A stretch of 64,000 bases of DNA, taken from contig NMRA01000058.1 in assembly GCA_002633005.1 (NCBI GenBank), forward strand, positions 474,916 through 538,915, given 5' to 3'. The position numbers and the translations under genes were made by a program. Source of the stretch: Phoronis australis (Eukaryota > Phoronida > Phoronidae). The notes beneath the pieces were generated by a model that saw only the letters and a list, made by a program, of their open reading frames with translations, had not been told where the DNA came from and searched no databases. The stretch's first letter is position 1; each line of letters begins with the position of its first letter. Below are positions 36,348 to 48,570 of this stretch, in pieces.

Positions 36348-37055
36348 CCGGGTGAGAATTTGACACGTTTGACACATTCTAAAACGTGGAGTATTGGAAC
36401 GCCCTAAAAGCGTGTCAAACGTGTAAAACGTGGCGTGTTAAACGTGTAAAAGTGGCTTGTCGAACGGGTAAAATGTAGCGTGTCAAACGTGTCAAAATTT
36501 TTGTTCTAATACTCTACGTTTGACATTCTAAGCGTGTCAAATGTGGCGATAAGCGTGTAAAATGTGGCGATAGCGTGTCGAACGTGGCGTGCCAAAACGT
36601 GGCAAAAACGTGTCATGTTTGTTCCAATACTCCACGTTTGACATGCTCAGCGTGTCAAACGTATAAATTAGACCAAACGTGGCACTTTTGAAAAGCTAGC
36701 CAAACCAACTTTAACTCTGTCAGTATTTGGATATATGAAAGGGCAGGGAAATCTTTTGTTGCAAAATCTTTGATGTTATTAAGTGAACATGTTTAGTCAT
36801 TCAAATTGGGTGACTACCTCCCAGTGGTCTTTTCAGAACTGCCAAGCCTATTTAAATTGTATCTTTATTGAAGAGTTCTATCATATTTTACATGTTTGAT
36901 ATGCTAGCGTGTCAAATTTTACACGTTTGACACGCTAGCGTATAAAATTTTACATGTTTGACATGCTAACGTGTCATGTTTTTACACGTTTTACATGTTA
37001 GCCTGGCAATTTTGACACTATTACACGTTTTTTACATGTGTAAAATTCTCACCCG
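36348..37055 (+). mobile_element. Inverted-repeat element built of ACACGTTTGACA words, copy 2
   Basis: Ends CCGGGTGAGAATTTGACAC and, in complement, CGGGTGAGAATTTTACAC. Both arms are dense in GTCAAACGTGT, GTGTAAAA and GCTAGCGTGTC words, and the centre is shared with 16793-17560 in the opposite orientation. Homology continues just outside (CTAAATAGGCATTATAAAAG near 37115). No coding capacity. Confidence 0.78.
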
Positions 37056-37284
37056 AGTGTACAGAAAGTAGTGCTAGCCATTACCATTTTGCTTCATTAG
37101 CTTGAATACAAAGAGCATGCTAAATAGGCATTATAAAAGTTGTCGGAGGGCAAACGGAATCTTAAGAAGACCCGTGTAAGCAAGAAATTCTCTATATGTA
37201 GTACACTGCGCAATTTGTTGTGAATGACTAATTTTTTGGGTTTATAATGTACACTCTGTAAAACACATCAGGGCTCGACAATAA

Positions 37285-39768
37285 AGTCCTGGTCTCAAAC
37301 TGCCCATGTGGTTCCAGCATCCGAAAATACTTACTACAAAAAATCTTATTTTCGACACCCTTTCTTTATATTCTTTTTGCCTTTCTTGCCAAAAGCGATT
37401 TTTTAACAGTACTTGACCCTTCCCTGTGAGCGTATAATTACTGGCTGTCATCGATTATTTCCGTACCCACATTTCCAGCTCATCAGTTCAGGAACTTGTC
37501 CTGAACGCCGCCATTTTCCTTGTAACTGAATGTGCTATTGCTTGCTCGAATAGTCTTCATTATTTTGTTCTATTAGTAATGTCTCGTGATTCGTTTGTGT
37601 GTGTAGTGTATTTATAGTTTGTAGTTAGTGGTCGTTGAATTCTTTTGGAATGTTACGCGTACTTTTTATGTTGATATAACATTGGTGTTTAGTTCCTTAC
37701 GTAGGGCGGTCGAACCTAAGGAACCAATATGACCGAGTCGAACCAATTTTTTCCGTTTTGATTTTTTTCTCAGGGAAAGCAGTGTAAAGTTATTGCAATT
37801 CTTGTGGCGAAACTTGGGTCACTTTGTTTGGATCGCGTCCGCCATATTGGAGGACAGCGGTAAAAGTTACGAGTTTTAAAGTTGGTGTAAATTGTTTTCG
37901 CCAACAATTTACAGTGAAATTTAGTGAGACATATCTCTACTTACTATTCTGCACGATTCAACAGTGTTCACCAAATTTCAGCCTAGAAGTTGTTACTCAT
38001 TAAGTAATAAATGTGCTCACAATTCGCATTGGACTTCGTCTCATTTCTGGCGGCACTGACAACATGGTGACTTTTGCTGAACTGGAAGGCATGTTCAACC
38101 TGTTACTTTGTAATTTGTGAAGATTAAACGTTGATACATTTTGACAAACGTTGCTACAAAAAAGAAACTTTGTTCAATTTTCGTGTTTTTTGTTCAGAAT
38201 ATAATTCGAATTATTTTACTGTGAATTTCCCATTCACGTGATCTTACACTAAGCTAAAAAATACTTGAAATAATTTTGAAATGGGTTTTTGTTTGACTAT
38301 CAACTGCTGTTCAAGGCTTGATTAGGTGTCACAAAATGATTCATATTTTTCTAAATTTTAAGTCTCAATTGCTTTCAAGTCATGTTTTGCAACTCCTTCT
38401 TAATTCAGGTTATCAAGTCAACAATACGAATAATCTTAATTTGAGAAATAAGCTATGTTTGATTGTGAAGCTTCAAGCCTCTAATTCTTGTTCCTTGCAA
38501 CTTCATATTTTTTTAATCATGCTTGTCAAATTCTGGTCTAAGGAATCACTATTCCGTCACCATCGTAATAGTTACATATGTGTCCACTTTCATATCCTGG
38601 AAACTTTTGCTGTTGAATAGTGTTTGTAATGCTACATGTTGGAAAGTATTGTGCACTTTAAGTTACTTATTATGTTAAAAGGTTGAATCATTTTGGCTTA
38701 ATGAATAAAAAATGATAACATTTTGTGCTGGACTTGTCATGCTTATATGCTCGAACGAGCCCCCTATTTGGAGAAATGGAAAAAGGTCTGCCTCAGTCAG
38801 AGAAGCACGAACTCCAAAAAAAGTAGAAAACGAGACGATATTCCAGTAGAAGACACGAAGTACCAAAATTTAGCGTCTGCAATTCATAACTTTGAACATA
38901 CCCAGTGAATCTTATAGTAAAAGATGAGACATTCCCAAAAATTCCAGCTCCCCCCATTTTTTTAAGCTTGGTGTGCACATACAAAGTCTGGGAAAATCTC
39001 TGTTGAAAGCCAACAATTTTGCACAGTTCGCCAGAAGTACCCAAGTTCTAAATAAACCTCTTTTGAGCGAGCGCTGTGGCCAGCGACCAGGTAAGCCTAA
39101 GGGTAGCCTTGGCACAAAGCTGTATGAGCCTACTAACAAGCCAGCTGTATTTTGACGGTAGTCTCGGCATACTGGTAGCTGGCACTGAAGCCAGCTAAAG
39201 GCTGCCGCGGCAGTGTGACACAGGATTAACCAGCCCGCAATTTTATGCAAGTGTCTGAAACTACCTTTGAATATATACGGCATTTATGATTTGAACATTT
39301 TACTTCGACAAAACAGCTTGCAACCGCATGCCTTTACCGTTCGCCAGTGTCTTGTCTCGATCCGTACCGGGTCCAATTGGCTGCGGTCCCGAGTCCGGAA
39401 AAATAATTTCTGTCAAAATTTCTTCGCCAAATTTCTTCAAAAAATTTGATAAAATTGTCCGTATTTTGATTTCATTAAAATTAAGGTGCGCTGTCCATTA
39501 TTTTATCCCCGCTTGCAGGCTAGTAACAGGCACTCGTCCATTCTGCAGACGGTGTTTTCGTAGCTTGGGTTCCTGAATGAATTGTACTTCTGGGTTCGCA
39601 GCAAGTTCAAAATGGCGGTGGTTCTTCGGGTGCGAATTGTGATTGGCGCGTTCATTTAAACTTTTTCTGAGTACGGATCGTGTATTAATTATGGGGTAGG
39701 TACTTCTTGGATCCTTATAACATGCTCTAACCATGTAATAAGGGTTAACAACGTGTGAGACCAGGACT
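37285..39768 (+). mobile_element. TTAA-flanked DNA transposon, copy 2 (2.5 kb, non-coding)
   Basis: Ends AGTCCTGGTCTCA and complement. The right flank is TTAA (39769-39772); the left flank is ATAA (37281-37284), one change from TTAA. Nearly collinear with 1954-4482 over its whole length. It splits the hAT-like element so that CAGGGCTCGACAAT joins AACGGTAGTCCGAG when removed. Confidence 0.88.
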
Positions 39769-41289
39769 TTAACGGTAGTCCGAGCTGCTCGGGACAAACA
39801 ATTTTTTGGTCCAGACAAGCTCACGGCCGAGCAACTTGTCCGACAGGACAAGTTAATGAATTTTTGGAAACTATAGTAAATCTGAATGATCAGAACTTTG
39901 TAGCAGTTATAACTCACTTGTTTAGTCATCAGTGTCGATAAGATGTGGCATAAATCGGCAAGGTGTTATTTAAATTATGCAGGAGCTCATGATTGGATGC
40001 GATCCGAGGCAGTGTCTTACATTCGAATAGTTCTAGCCAAAGTGACGTGTTCTCATTTAAATACATGACAGTATATCTCACGTAATCTGGGAAAGTTTTG
40101 ATTTTAGTTAGGTCCTAGCGTAGTTCCAAGCGTTTTTAATGCACGCCAGGTTCCTGACGATTCGTCTCATTTGTCTTGGTTCAACGCATATTTTTACTGG
40201 TTTCACTTATGACACCAAAATGGAAGCGCCAACCAAAGGCAAGAGCGCAAAAATCAACTTGTAGTTAGCACAAGTCGAACATTTTGTTCACGCTCCACGA
40301 CAAAAAAAACTTATTATTTTGAACATTTGATTCGCCTAATGACTTTTTACAAGATGTTTATTTGCTTCATTATTTTAGCAGCTGACCGAGTACCCCTACT
40401 GCCTAATAGTAGTATCTCCCGATTGTTGAGCACGTGCTTTGAACAACAGCGGTGTTGCCTTTGAACTAAAAAAGAAATATACAATGTATATAAATTGTTA
40501 CACTGTCAATCATTAGCATGTGTTTGGTTGCCTAACTAAGTTCAAAGTATTCAGTAAGAAGACCTGTCAATCATTAGCAAGTGATTGGTTGCCTAAGTGT
40601 CCAGTGGGAAGCAAATCTTTACACAATCGAGTGCTTCCCTTAAAACTACAGCGAATTAGGGGAGCCTTGTTTAATCTGTCTTTATTCTCAAGAAATTTGC
40701 CCAACTGAATGCACGACTACCTGTAGGAATACTTTAGGTACGTAAACACCCAATCAAACTCAGGATCACGACGCCACTGTATCGTGTGCACAGGTGGTCG
40801 AAGACCGGTACTTCAATACACTTTAACTGATGTGCTTGAAGTCCAACGTCAGTGTAGCTCCGTCAGGGTAAAATCGGTCCTCTGTGCAGTAAGCAAAAAC
40901 TCTTTGCAAAATTTTTGACTTTAACCGTCTATGCTCGGCTTACTGCACACTCACTGCTTTTTAGATTCCCAATTTAAGTGCCCTGGGGCGGTAACAATCA
41001 TTTGCTCGTCAAAACATTTTGACATTTAATCGTTACAATTTTTTATTTACGTATAAGACTCACGTGTAGTAGCGATACTCGGTAGCACGTGTTAATAAAA
41101 CTTTACTACATTCGACTGTCTTACGACATGTGTGGAAACTGTCGTTTGCGCCGGCCGGGTGTCTGCAGTTGTAATGTCAAAATGGATACTTAGTTTGCAT
41201 ATGGTTTCAAGTAAAGGAGCTCTAATCTTGCAACTGGTAACCAAACCAAAGGGCGTGAAACCACCAAGCATCAGTATGAAACCAATAAA

Positions 41290-41540
41290 CGAAAACTGGA
41301 ATTCCTTCCAAAATGGAAGGAAGATTTTGACTGGTTACGGTATGATAGCGACCAGAAATAAAATGTGTTGTGTCCCGTGTAAAAAATATGCCGACACAAA
41401 CAGTTTATCTCTTGAGTCTGGGTCAGATGTGTTTAGGATCGAAAAGTCACAAACGGTCGACGGCTCACTCAGCAGCTTACGAAATACATATAACTGAATT
41501 GAAAAGCCAGGGTAAACTTGTTGAAATCCAAACACTACAC
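41290..41540 (+). pseudogene. Zinc-finger fragment of a ZNF862/KIAA1586-type hAT transposase
   Basis: Three plus-strand frames in sequence give KWKEDFDWLRYDSDQ, then MCCVPCKKYADTNSL with a CxxC pair, then DVFRIE followed in the next frame by KSHKRSTAHSAAYE with two histidines. The order, a WL-Y segment, CxxC, a short spacer and KSH-x5-H, matches the N-terminal zinc finger found in ZNF862/KIAA1586-like proteins, which derive from hAT transposases (family knowledge). Two frameshifts and a stop (TAA after DQK) separate the parts. The rest of the transposase is missing because the element ends at 41695. It supports the hAT assignment of the host element. Confidence 0.6.
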
Positions 41541-41700
41541 GTTTATTGAGCTTGTGCAGACAGGTATTAGTATGACATTCATATATGTTTGAAAAGTATT
41601 ATTCGAGTTTGATTACCTTTGGACAAGTGTCTTATAGGTCAGGACAAGTAAATTTCATTTCAGCTTGTCCGACTGGACAAGAATGTCGAGCCCTGCACAT

Positions 41701-43309
41701 CCTAGTGGAGCTGCCAAGACCTGGTTTTTCAAATCCAAAAAACAGCAAAATTGTTAAAAAGGATACTAAAGCCAGTTGATTTTACCCAATTCTCCTTTTC
41801 CCACCTAATAATAGATCATTTCTCACTAAGTTCCAATGGTCACACCTGAGATTCCTTTTGCCCACAGACATCTTTTGTAATGCCTTTTAGCATGTCCTTT
41901 TCACTCAAGCTAATGAAGCAGAAAGGTATTGCTTGCATTACTTTCTCAGGAGATGTGGTTGCCTCACTGAAATAATTGGTCTTCTCTGACATTAGTACAC
42001 AGAGTTACAGCCTGAAACATCAAAAGTATGAGTTTGATGACAATTAGATATTACAAAATGACAAAAAACGATAACTTGGGTTCACCAGGACAAGGGCTAT
42101 TTCCCAAGCAATTGTTGGTTTTAAATGATTCTTTTTTTTGTTATTTTATTTTAAATGCTCCAGTCTACTTTAATTGTTGTTTTATGCTGGGTTGCTATTT
42201 TTGGATTTTATGTTTAAACTTTAAGTGCCGAAACAAAGGCAGATTTTGATCATCAGTGAAACTTAGATTAGTCAGCTCTTGCCCAATGAACCACCTTATC
42301 TATTGCTTGGATTTTCTAATAGACTTTGAAGCTAGCCATAATCTTCACGACACGTTTCATTGATTACCAACATCAGTTTTCTGGTCAGCGTGCTACACCT
42401 CGAATAAAGTAATTTGACACGACTGGGTGATGAGCAGTCTTAAAAACTATTTACATCTAATTTGGTCACCATGTGTTGTTTCTATCAATACGCACGGTTA
42501 TTATCTTCAGTCAGTTACCGATGTTTGCAGTTTTCAGCATTACTTCATCAATATTTTAAAATAAAAAAAACATACTAAGTCACTTTTTCTAGCTGAATAC
42601 TGCCGTAAAGTTTATCTTTAATGAAAATTATAGGTCTATGCATTTTGAAAATTCACCAGTATGTACAGGCACGATTTTTTTATTACTGGCCAGGTAATTA
42701 CTCTTAGTTGGGTCTTGATTGCACTGGACCATGCGGTCATAAACACGGTCTCTAACTCAGGCGGCACGCTCTCTTTGATCCAGGTGAAAGCCACTTGGAA
42801 GGTCGATTGAGCAGTGGTGAAAATTCCCACATATCTTTAGAAATGCGTGTTTTCCGAATATTCATGGCTTATTGCCATACTGAGTGACTGAGGATTCAAC
42901 TAAAAACTCAGTTAGGATGTTGTGGTACTTGGTGGGTGGTCTTTCCCTACACTACACTCTACAGTTTCTGTGCAGTGCTGTAGTGGTAAAATTAGAGATA
43001 AGTAGGCGCCAAAAGCCTACCGTTATCGCCTTGAGCACTGAATGTAACTTAAGGTGCGTAGGCGCTACAATCAAATGCCAAAAGGTGGTTGGCTGCGCCT
43101 ACGTGCATCTACGTCCCACTACACCGTTTCTGTGTAACTCACCAAAAGCATGTCACGCTTGCCATTTAGGAGACCTTCTAATGGATTTTCAAATTTGCTA
43201 GAAATATTTGAGGGTAGTGGAGTGTTAGAAAGCATTTTTTTCGTTTCAGTGGACCAGGTGATAGACACCGGTGACCTAAAGTCGTGAATATAAGCATAAA
43301 AAGCAGCTG
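41701..43309. other. Unassigned non-coding DNA
   Basis: AT-rich with no family match. The open frame at 42884-43201 has no recognisable motif. Confidence 0.45.
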
Positions 43310-45090
43310 ATTGTCATGCTCACCCAATGTCATGTCATGAACACATCCATTACCACAAAAAACTGTAGGAACACAGCATTTATCCACCTTCACTCTTATC
43401 AGGCTTCTATTGTGAGTCAGCATGACTGATAACCCACATATGGAACTACTTTTGGCTGAATGGATGTCCAGGCCATAAAATGATAATTAGCCAAGACCAG
43501 TTAACTAATGCAACAAAGAATAATGTCCCAGCATCATCTAGCCTTGGTGGAAAGCTGTATACTGTATTGGCTCTAATAAACGCTTAGAAAAATTCATTTC
43601 ACGGGGAGGGGACGCTTATTATAGCCTAAAGCAGTTGAAACCCGCCGGGTTTCCGAAACGGGTAAAATCGGAAGCTACGATTCATCAAATTTACACTTTG
43701 TGACGTATTTGTAGCCTATGAGTCTTTCTACAAAATTGTGGTGCATTGCTATCAAACTCCGTTGTTAAATTACGATCATTTTCAAAAAATTGTGCTGAAA
43801 TCCCACGGCGAAAACTTGCTGACTGATACGTCGCGGAATCGCGACCGTCAATAGGGAAAATTGAATTCTTGAATAAAAATGTAGTTTCGACTTAACGAAC
43901 TACCTGAAATCTTCCTTAGCCTATGTTTTACAATTTTTAAAGTTCACGTGGAGTCCAGATTAATTGCGATTAAGTCCAAATCTGCGCTACATCGTACCCC
44001 ACAACACGAGAAAAATCTCTGGATGAACACACGTTGTTGTCACGTGGCGTTTGTTTTGAAGTTCGTCTGCTTATGAGAGTAAGTGCGTGTGCGGGTCATC
44101 GACGACAGACTTTTTGTTACATAAGGCAGAGGATTACGCAAGAAAACGGCGTTTACTAGATTTAATTGTTTTTCACTTAAACGGCTGCAACGTGCAAGGT
44201 GAGTGCAGCTGGTTAACTCACAGATTTTGTGTGTACAGGCCGACGGTCGTTAGCTCTACCGTGGCGTAAAACATTTGTAGTCCTAGGCTCGATCTACATG
44301 TTGGGGACGAGGTGACGAGGTGAACTACCCGGGCAGTGTGAAATTTCGATCTGGGTCTAACAGAGACACTGACGCAGTGGTCAGCCAGCTTGCTTTATCA
44401 AGTGTAATTATAGTCAAAATCCAAATTCGTTTTATCGTATCCCTGTCAATAATAACGGCATGCTAAAGTTTCTTAATGTTTGTACTTCAGGAACATAACA
44501 TCACGTGTTTTGTACACATAAGCGCACGCCGCAGATCACATCTCGGAAATTTCCGATTTGACGGATGACAATGAATGAGCACAATGAAATTAAACAGCGT
44601 CGTTTTACAGCTTCTAAGATTCATAAGAAACGTATTTTGAATATTGCAATGCATGTGTTCCAAAATCTAAATAACTCGAGTCCTATATTTTTGTATTCGT
44701 GCGTGCCGAATGAAAGTAATTGTGAGTGTTGCTGTGTTGCAAAATCTCTTATCGTGGGTCGATTTGAAAAATTCAAAAGTTTTACTCATGTTTGTTTTCG
44801 CCCCTTTTTTCAAATATTACAGTAAAAACTACGTAAAACTCTCCACAAAAAGTACAGTCTGCTAAGCAAGATTGAAATCAGCTGATCATATCCGCATGAG
44901 CGAAGCCAAATATCCTCGCTCGTGACTCGATGAATAGAGCAGCTAAGCGGGATCCCTTTGATCATGAGCCGAGCGTGACTCAGCCAAGGTGGATAAATTC
45001 GATCTAGTTCAATCTGCCAAACCCCACTGTTTACCCTGATAGGTGGGGTTTGAGCCAATCTTATTTATTGGCAATGTTTATAGTATGGTC
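43310..45090 (-). mobile_element. E-family interspersed repeat, copy 3
   Basis: Reverse-complement match along its whole length to 49177-50880, including the segment beyond the ACCAAGGCTAGGTGAT block (CACAATAGAAGCCTGATAAGAGTGAAGGTGG type sequence). Its outer edge is the CCATACTATAAACATTGCC end near 45090. No coding. Confidence 0.75.
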
Positions 45091-45927
45091 CATTGGCAAC
45101 TGCTCATGTGATGTCATGGGCATATATCAGCCTTCACAAATATATGTATTTTGCCAATCTTAACCGTTGTTTGTAAGCAGAGTTTCGAAACGGTCGCCGA
45201 TTTCGGCAGCCATTTTGAATGAGGCCCTAAAGTTGTGACCGTTCCGTTTAGACAGAAATGCACGAAGTAAGACCACACAAATCAACAACAGTGCTTACGG
45301 TTACTCTAGACAACATAAAAACACATTGCAGTGTTTATCAATTCAGTTTAAATTAGTATGTGTTTTGCACCCAACTCCGATGTGCACAGACGTTTTCAAT
45401 GAGGATGCTTACGTCAAACGCGAAGAACCCAGAATCAAATTATCTCTCTGTATTTTATTGCTTTAGCTTTAGGGGTAGTTCGGGAAAACTCGGACGGCAG
45501 TAAAATTCAGACAAATCTAAATAAACGTCAAATATATTAACAATCGAGATGCCTTACCACTAAATGAACAATAGTAGGAATTTATTTATCACCTCACTTG
45601 AATTGCAACAAAGTTTCAACAGATATGAGGCATGTTCAGCACCTTATGTCGCTCTGCCGTCTGCATCGTGTGGTGATTTCGAAAGTCTGAGGTAGGTACA
45701 CTGTCTTTTCCAAGTTTTATTTAGGTCACTTGGTCACTTGTCGTGTAAATGAACTTGAATTTGCTTGATGCATAATTCATCACTATGCAGTTTTATGTGT
45801 TAATTCCAATAGAAAAACTTACAAAAAAGCATGTCGATTTAATAAAAAAATGGTGTCAGTCCGAATTTGGAAGGGCACTCCAACTTTTTGTATGCTGCGG
45901 GGAAATTCAGACACCCGTGTTTTTAGG
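45091..45927. other. Unassigned non-coding DNA
   Basis: No recognisable coding or repeat features up to the CTACT duplication. Confidence 0.4.
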
Positions 45928-45932
45928 CTACT

Positions 45933-47270
45933 CAGGGCTCGACGCTATTAAAATCGCCAGGTCGCATTTTGCGACCTAGCCAAAATCCCAGGTCGCATTT
46001 TCAAAATCCCGCTCGCATTCGTAAATGCCAGGTCGCAAAATTTTCCCGCCATTTTAACGCGCCAAAATAGATTTTTTTAGATCATCGAGAAAATGTTTAG
46101 ATTATGCTCTTACCTGCAGCGTTAAATGCTCACAAATTTCGGATCTCAAAATTGACTTCATTCATGCAGGTACGGCCTTACTGTTCTTCACGACTGCCAT
46201 TGAAAGTCTAGAGCGCAAGCCAAGTTGCCGGCGTGAAAGTTGAATCAGTGCTCTCTAACTGACTTGTGCATTCGAGTAGCTAAATTTGCGAAGTGAAAAG
46301 GGAGAAAATGCCCGTTGAAAAAAGTATCTGGGATTTTTTTAGATCTGGTCTGCTACTGGCCGTCATCAAAGTCGTTAACGATTCAAACNNNNNNNNNNNN
46401 NNNNNNNNNNNNNNNNNNNNNNNNNNNNNNNNNNNNNNNNNNNNNNNNNNNNNNNNNNNNNNNNNNNNNNNNNNNNNNNNNNNNNNNNNNNNNNNNNNNN
46501 NNNNNNNNNNNNNNNNNNNNNNNNNNNNNNNNNNNNNNNNNNNNNNNNNNNNNNNNNNNNNNNNNNNNNNNNNNNNNNNNNNNNNNNNNNNNNNNNNNNN
46601 NNNNNNNNNNNNNNNNNNNNNNNNNNNNNNNNNNNNNNNNNNNNNNNNNNNNNNNNNNNNNNNNNNNNNNNNNNNNNNNNNNNNNNNNNNNNNNNNNNNN
46701 NNNNNNNNNNNNNNNNNNNNNNNNNNNNNNNNNNNNNNNNNNNNNNNNNNNNNNNNNNNNNNNNNNNNNNNNNNNNNNNNNNNNNNNNNNNNNNNNNNNN
46801 NNNNNNNNNNNNNNNNNNNNNNNNNNNNNNNNNNNNNNNNNNNNNNNNNNNNNNNNNNNNNNNNNNNNNNNNNNNNNNNNNNNNNNNNNNNNNNNNNNNN
46901 NNNNNNNNNNNNNNNNNNNNNNNNNNNNNNNNNNNNNNNNNNNNNNNNNNNNNNNNNNNNNNNNNNNNNNNNNNNNNNNNNNNNNNNNNNNNNNNNNNNN
47001 NNNNNNNNNNNNNNNNNNNNNNNNNNNNNNNNNNNNNNNNGGTTAGTGTTCTTTTGAACTTGTATTTGGCAACAACCAAATAACGGTCGGATTAACAAGA
47101 GCTGCTTTGTATTTGCCAGGTATCTGTTGAGAAGTGTAAAAACTCAGCTCGCATTCGTTGGAAATTCCAGGTCGCATTTTGCGACTTTATACGAGCTGAC
47201 AAAAATCTCAGCTCGCATTTCCAAATTTCAGGTCGCAAATGCGACCTGCAGCTCGTTATGTCGAGCCCTG
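45933..47270 (+). mobile_element. CAGGGCTCGAC element with TCGCA subterminal words, copy 1 (contains gap)
   Basis: Left CAGGGCTCGACGC and right GTCGAGCCCTG ends with CTACT at 45928-45932 and 47271-47275. Both subterminal regions repeat GGTCGCATTTTGCGACC-type palindromes and GCTCGCATT words. The sequence on both sides of the gap is almost identical to the inverted copy at 52384-54570. No transposase is visible. Confidence 0.82.
46389..47040. other. Assembly gap (652 N)
   Basis: A run of 652 undetermined bases. The sister copy has about 1.5 kb (52614-54113) at the equivalent place, so the gap length is probably not the true size, or this copy carries a deletion. Confidence 0.97.
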
Positions 47271-47275
47271 CTACT

Positions 47276-48570
47276 TGACACTTTTCTTGACGTTTTCTTG
47301 TGAGATTTTCGTAATCACGTGATGACCTACTGTTTTAAGAGGTCAATACAAAACTTAATTTGTCAACAACAATGGCGCTGTTTACCATGTGGGCTGCACA
47401 CAAATTGGTAAGGAGGGCGGACGTACTTTTATGCTGTTTATGTGGCTAGGACATGATGACTTCTTAAATTTTATTATTTGTCTAAATTCATTTTTGAAAT
47501 CATAAAGTACTGTTATTTTGTCAGAGTTTTACCTATTCAAAATTTGCTGGTCCGAATTTCCCCCGACACTCTGTCCGACTTTCCCACCTGCGTCCGAATT
47601 TCCCCGATTTTGACCATTATTATTATTCTTAAAATTCGAAGGCATTGGAAGTGAACTAGTAACAAAGAATCTCATTGGTTGGTTTTTCAAATGACTTGCG
47701 GAGATCCCATTACTACTCTAATGTTATTAGCTTACACATAGACCTTCAGTACGGTAGTAGGCAAGCAAGTCAAGCCTAGGTTTTGTCCGAATTTACTCGA
47801 ACTTCCCCTACAAAACTTGACCGACCCAGGGACATTTTGATACACTGTTCAAACTACCCCTGGAGCGCATGTTTGAGCAAATCTGAACAGTGTATATTTT
47901 CAAAAATATTTTCTGAAAATGCACAAAACCTGGATTGGTGAAATATGCTGATTTAAGATACATTTGAAAAAAAGAAGCTACTGACGGCATTTTTTCTTTC
48001 ACGGTGCAAATTTAGATTTTTTTATGTTATGCAATCATATTGACAAAATTCCTTCACCTTTGGCAGATATTGTATGATGATCTTGTTTTAGCACTGGTAC
48101 TTATGACATTTACGCATTGTAAAGTATGAAAAAATGTTAATTATGGCCAGAGTAATCATTGATATAGCTGAAAATAGCCAGAAATCCACCATTATATTGT
48201 TTCACTGAAACATTGCAGGTTTTTAATACACATGGCATTTAATTAAATCGCACATGTAATTGAAATTTAATGTTTTTTATAATCCTAACATGTATTTCTT
48301 GTTTTTCTTCAGGAAATTGCAGGGATCTGAAAAGTCAAACACAATTTTCAGGCACAATTGAAAAATGATGTCAATGTTATGCAAAACACATAAATTTGCA
48401 TATGCTCCTCTTACAGCCATGTCTGAAGAAGAAAAGCATTACTACTGTTTTGAACTGTGTTTTTTAATGGTTTATGGTATATAGAATTTGATTTAGAAAC
48501 CACATATTTGTACTAGATGTCCTAGTGATTGGATTCCTCGACCAAATAATATCACAGTCACCTAAGAAAA
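47276..48570. other. Unassigned AT-rich DNA
   Basis: No gene or repeat recognised. Confidence 0.4.

Larger units (their letters stand above)
37269..41695 (+). mobile_element. hAT-like element with CAGGGCTCGAC ends and CACAT duplication
   Basis: Left end CAGGGCTCGACAAT and right end GAATGTCGAGCCCTG form an inverted repeat, flanked by CACAT at 37264-37268 and 41696-41700. Subterminal regions repeat GGACAAG/CTTGTCC words at both ends. A TTAA element (37285-39768) was inserted 16 bp from the left end; without it the element is about 1.9 kb. A decayed zinc-finger fragment like that of hAT transposases lies near the right end. The ends are hAT-like, although 8 bp is the commonest hAT duplication and 5 bp is seen here. 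Confidence 0.8.

Noticed and set aside
46280-47098. Long frames of 230-270 codons around 46.3-47.1 kb
   Set aside because: They consist of undetermined bases in the assembly gap.
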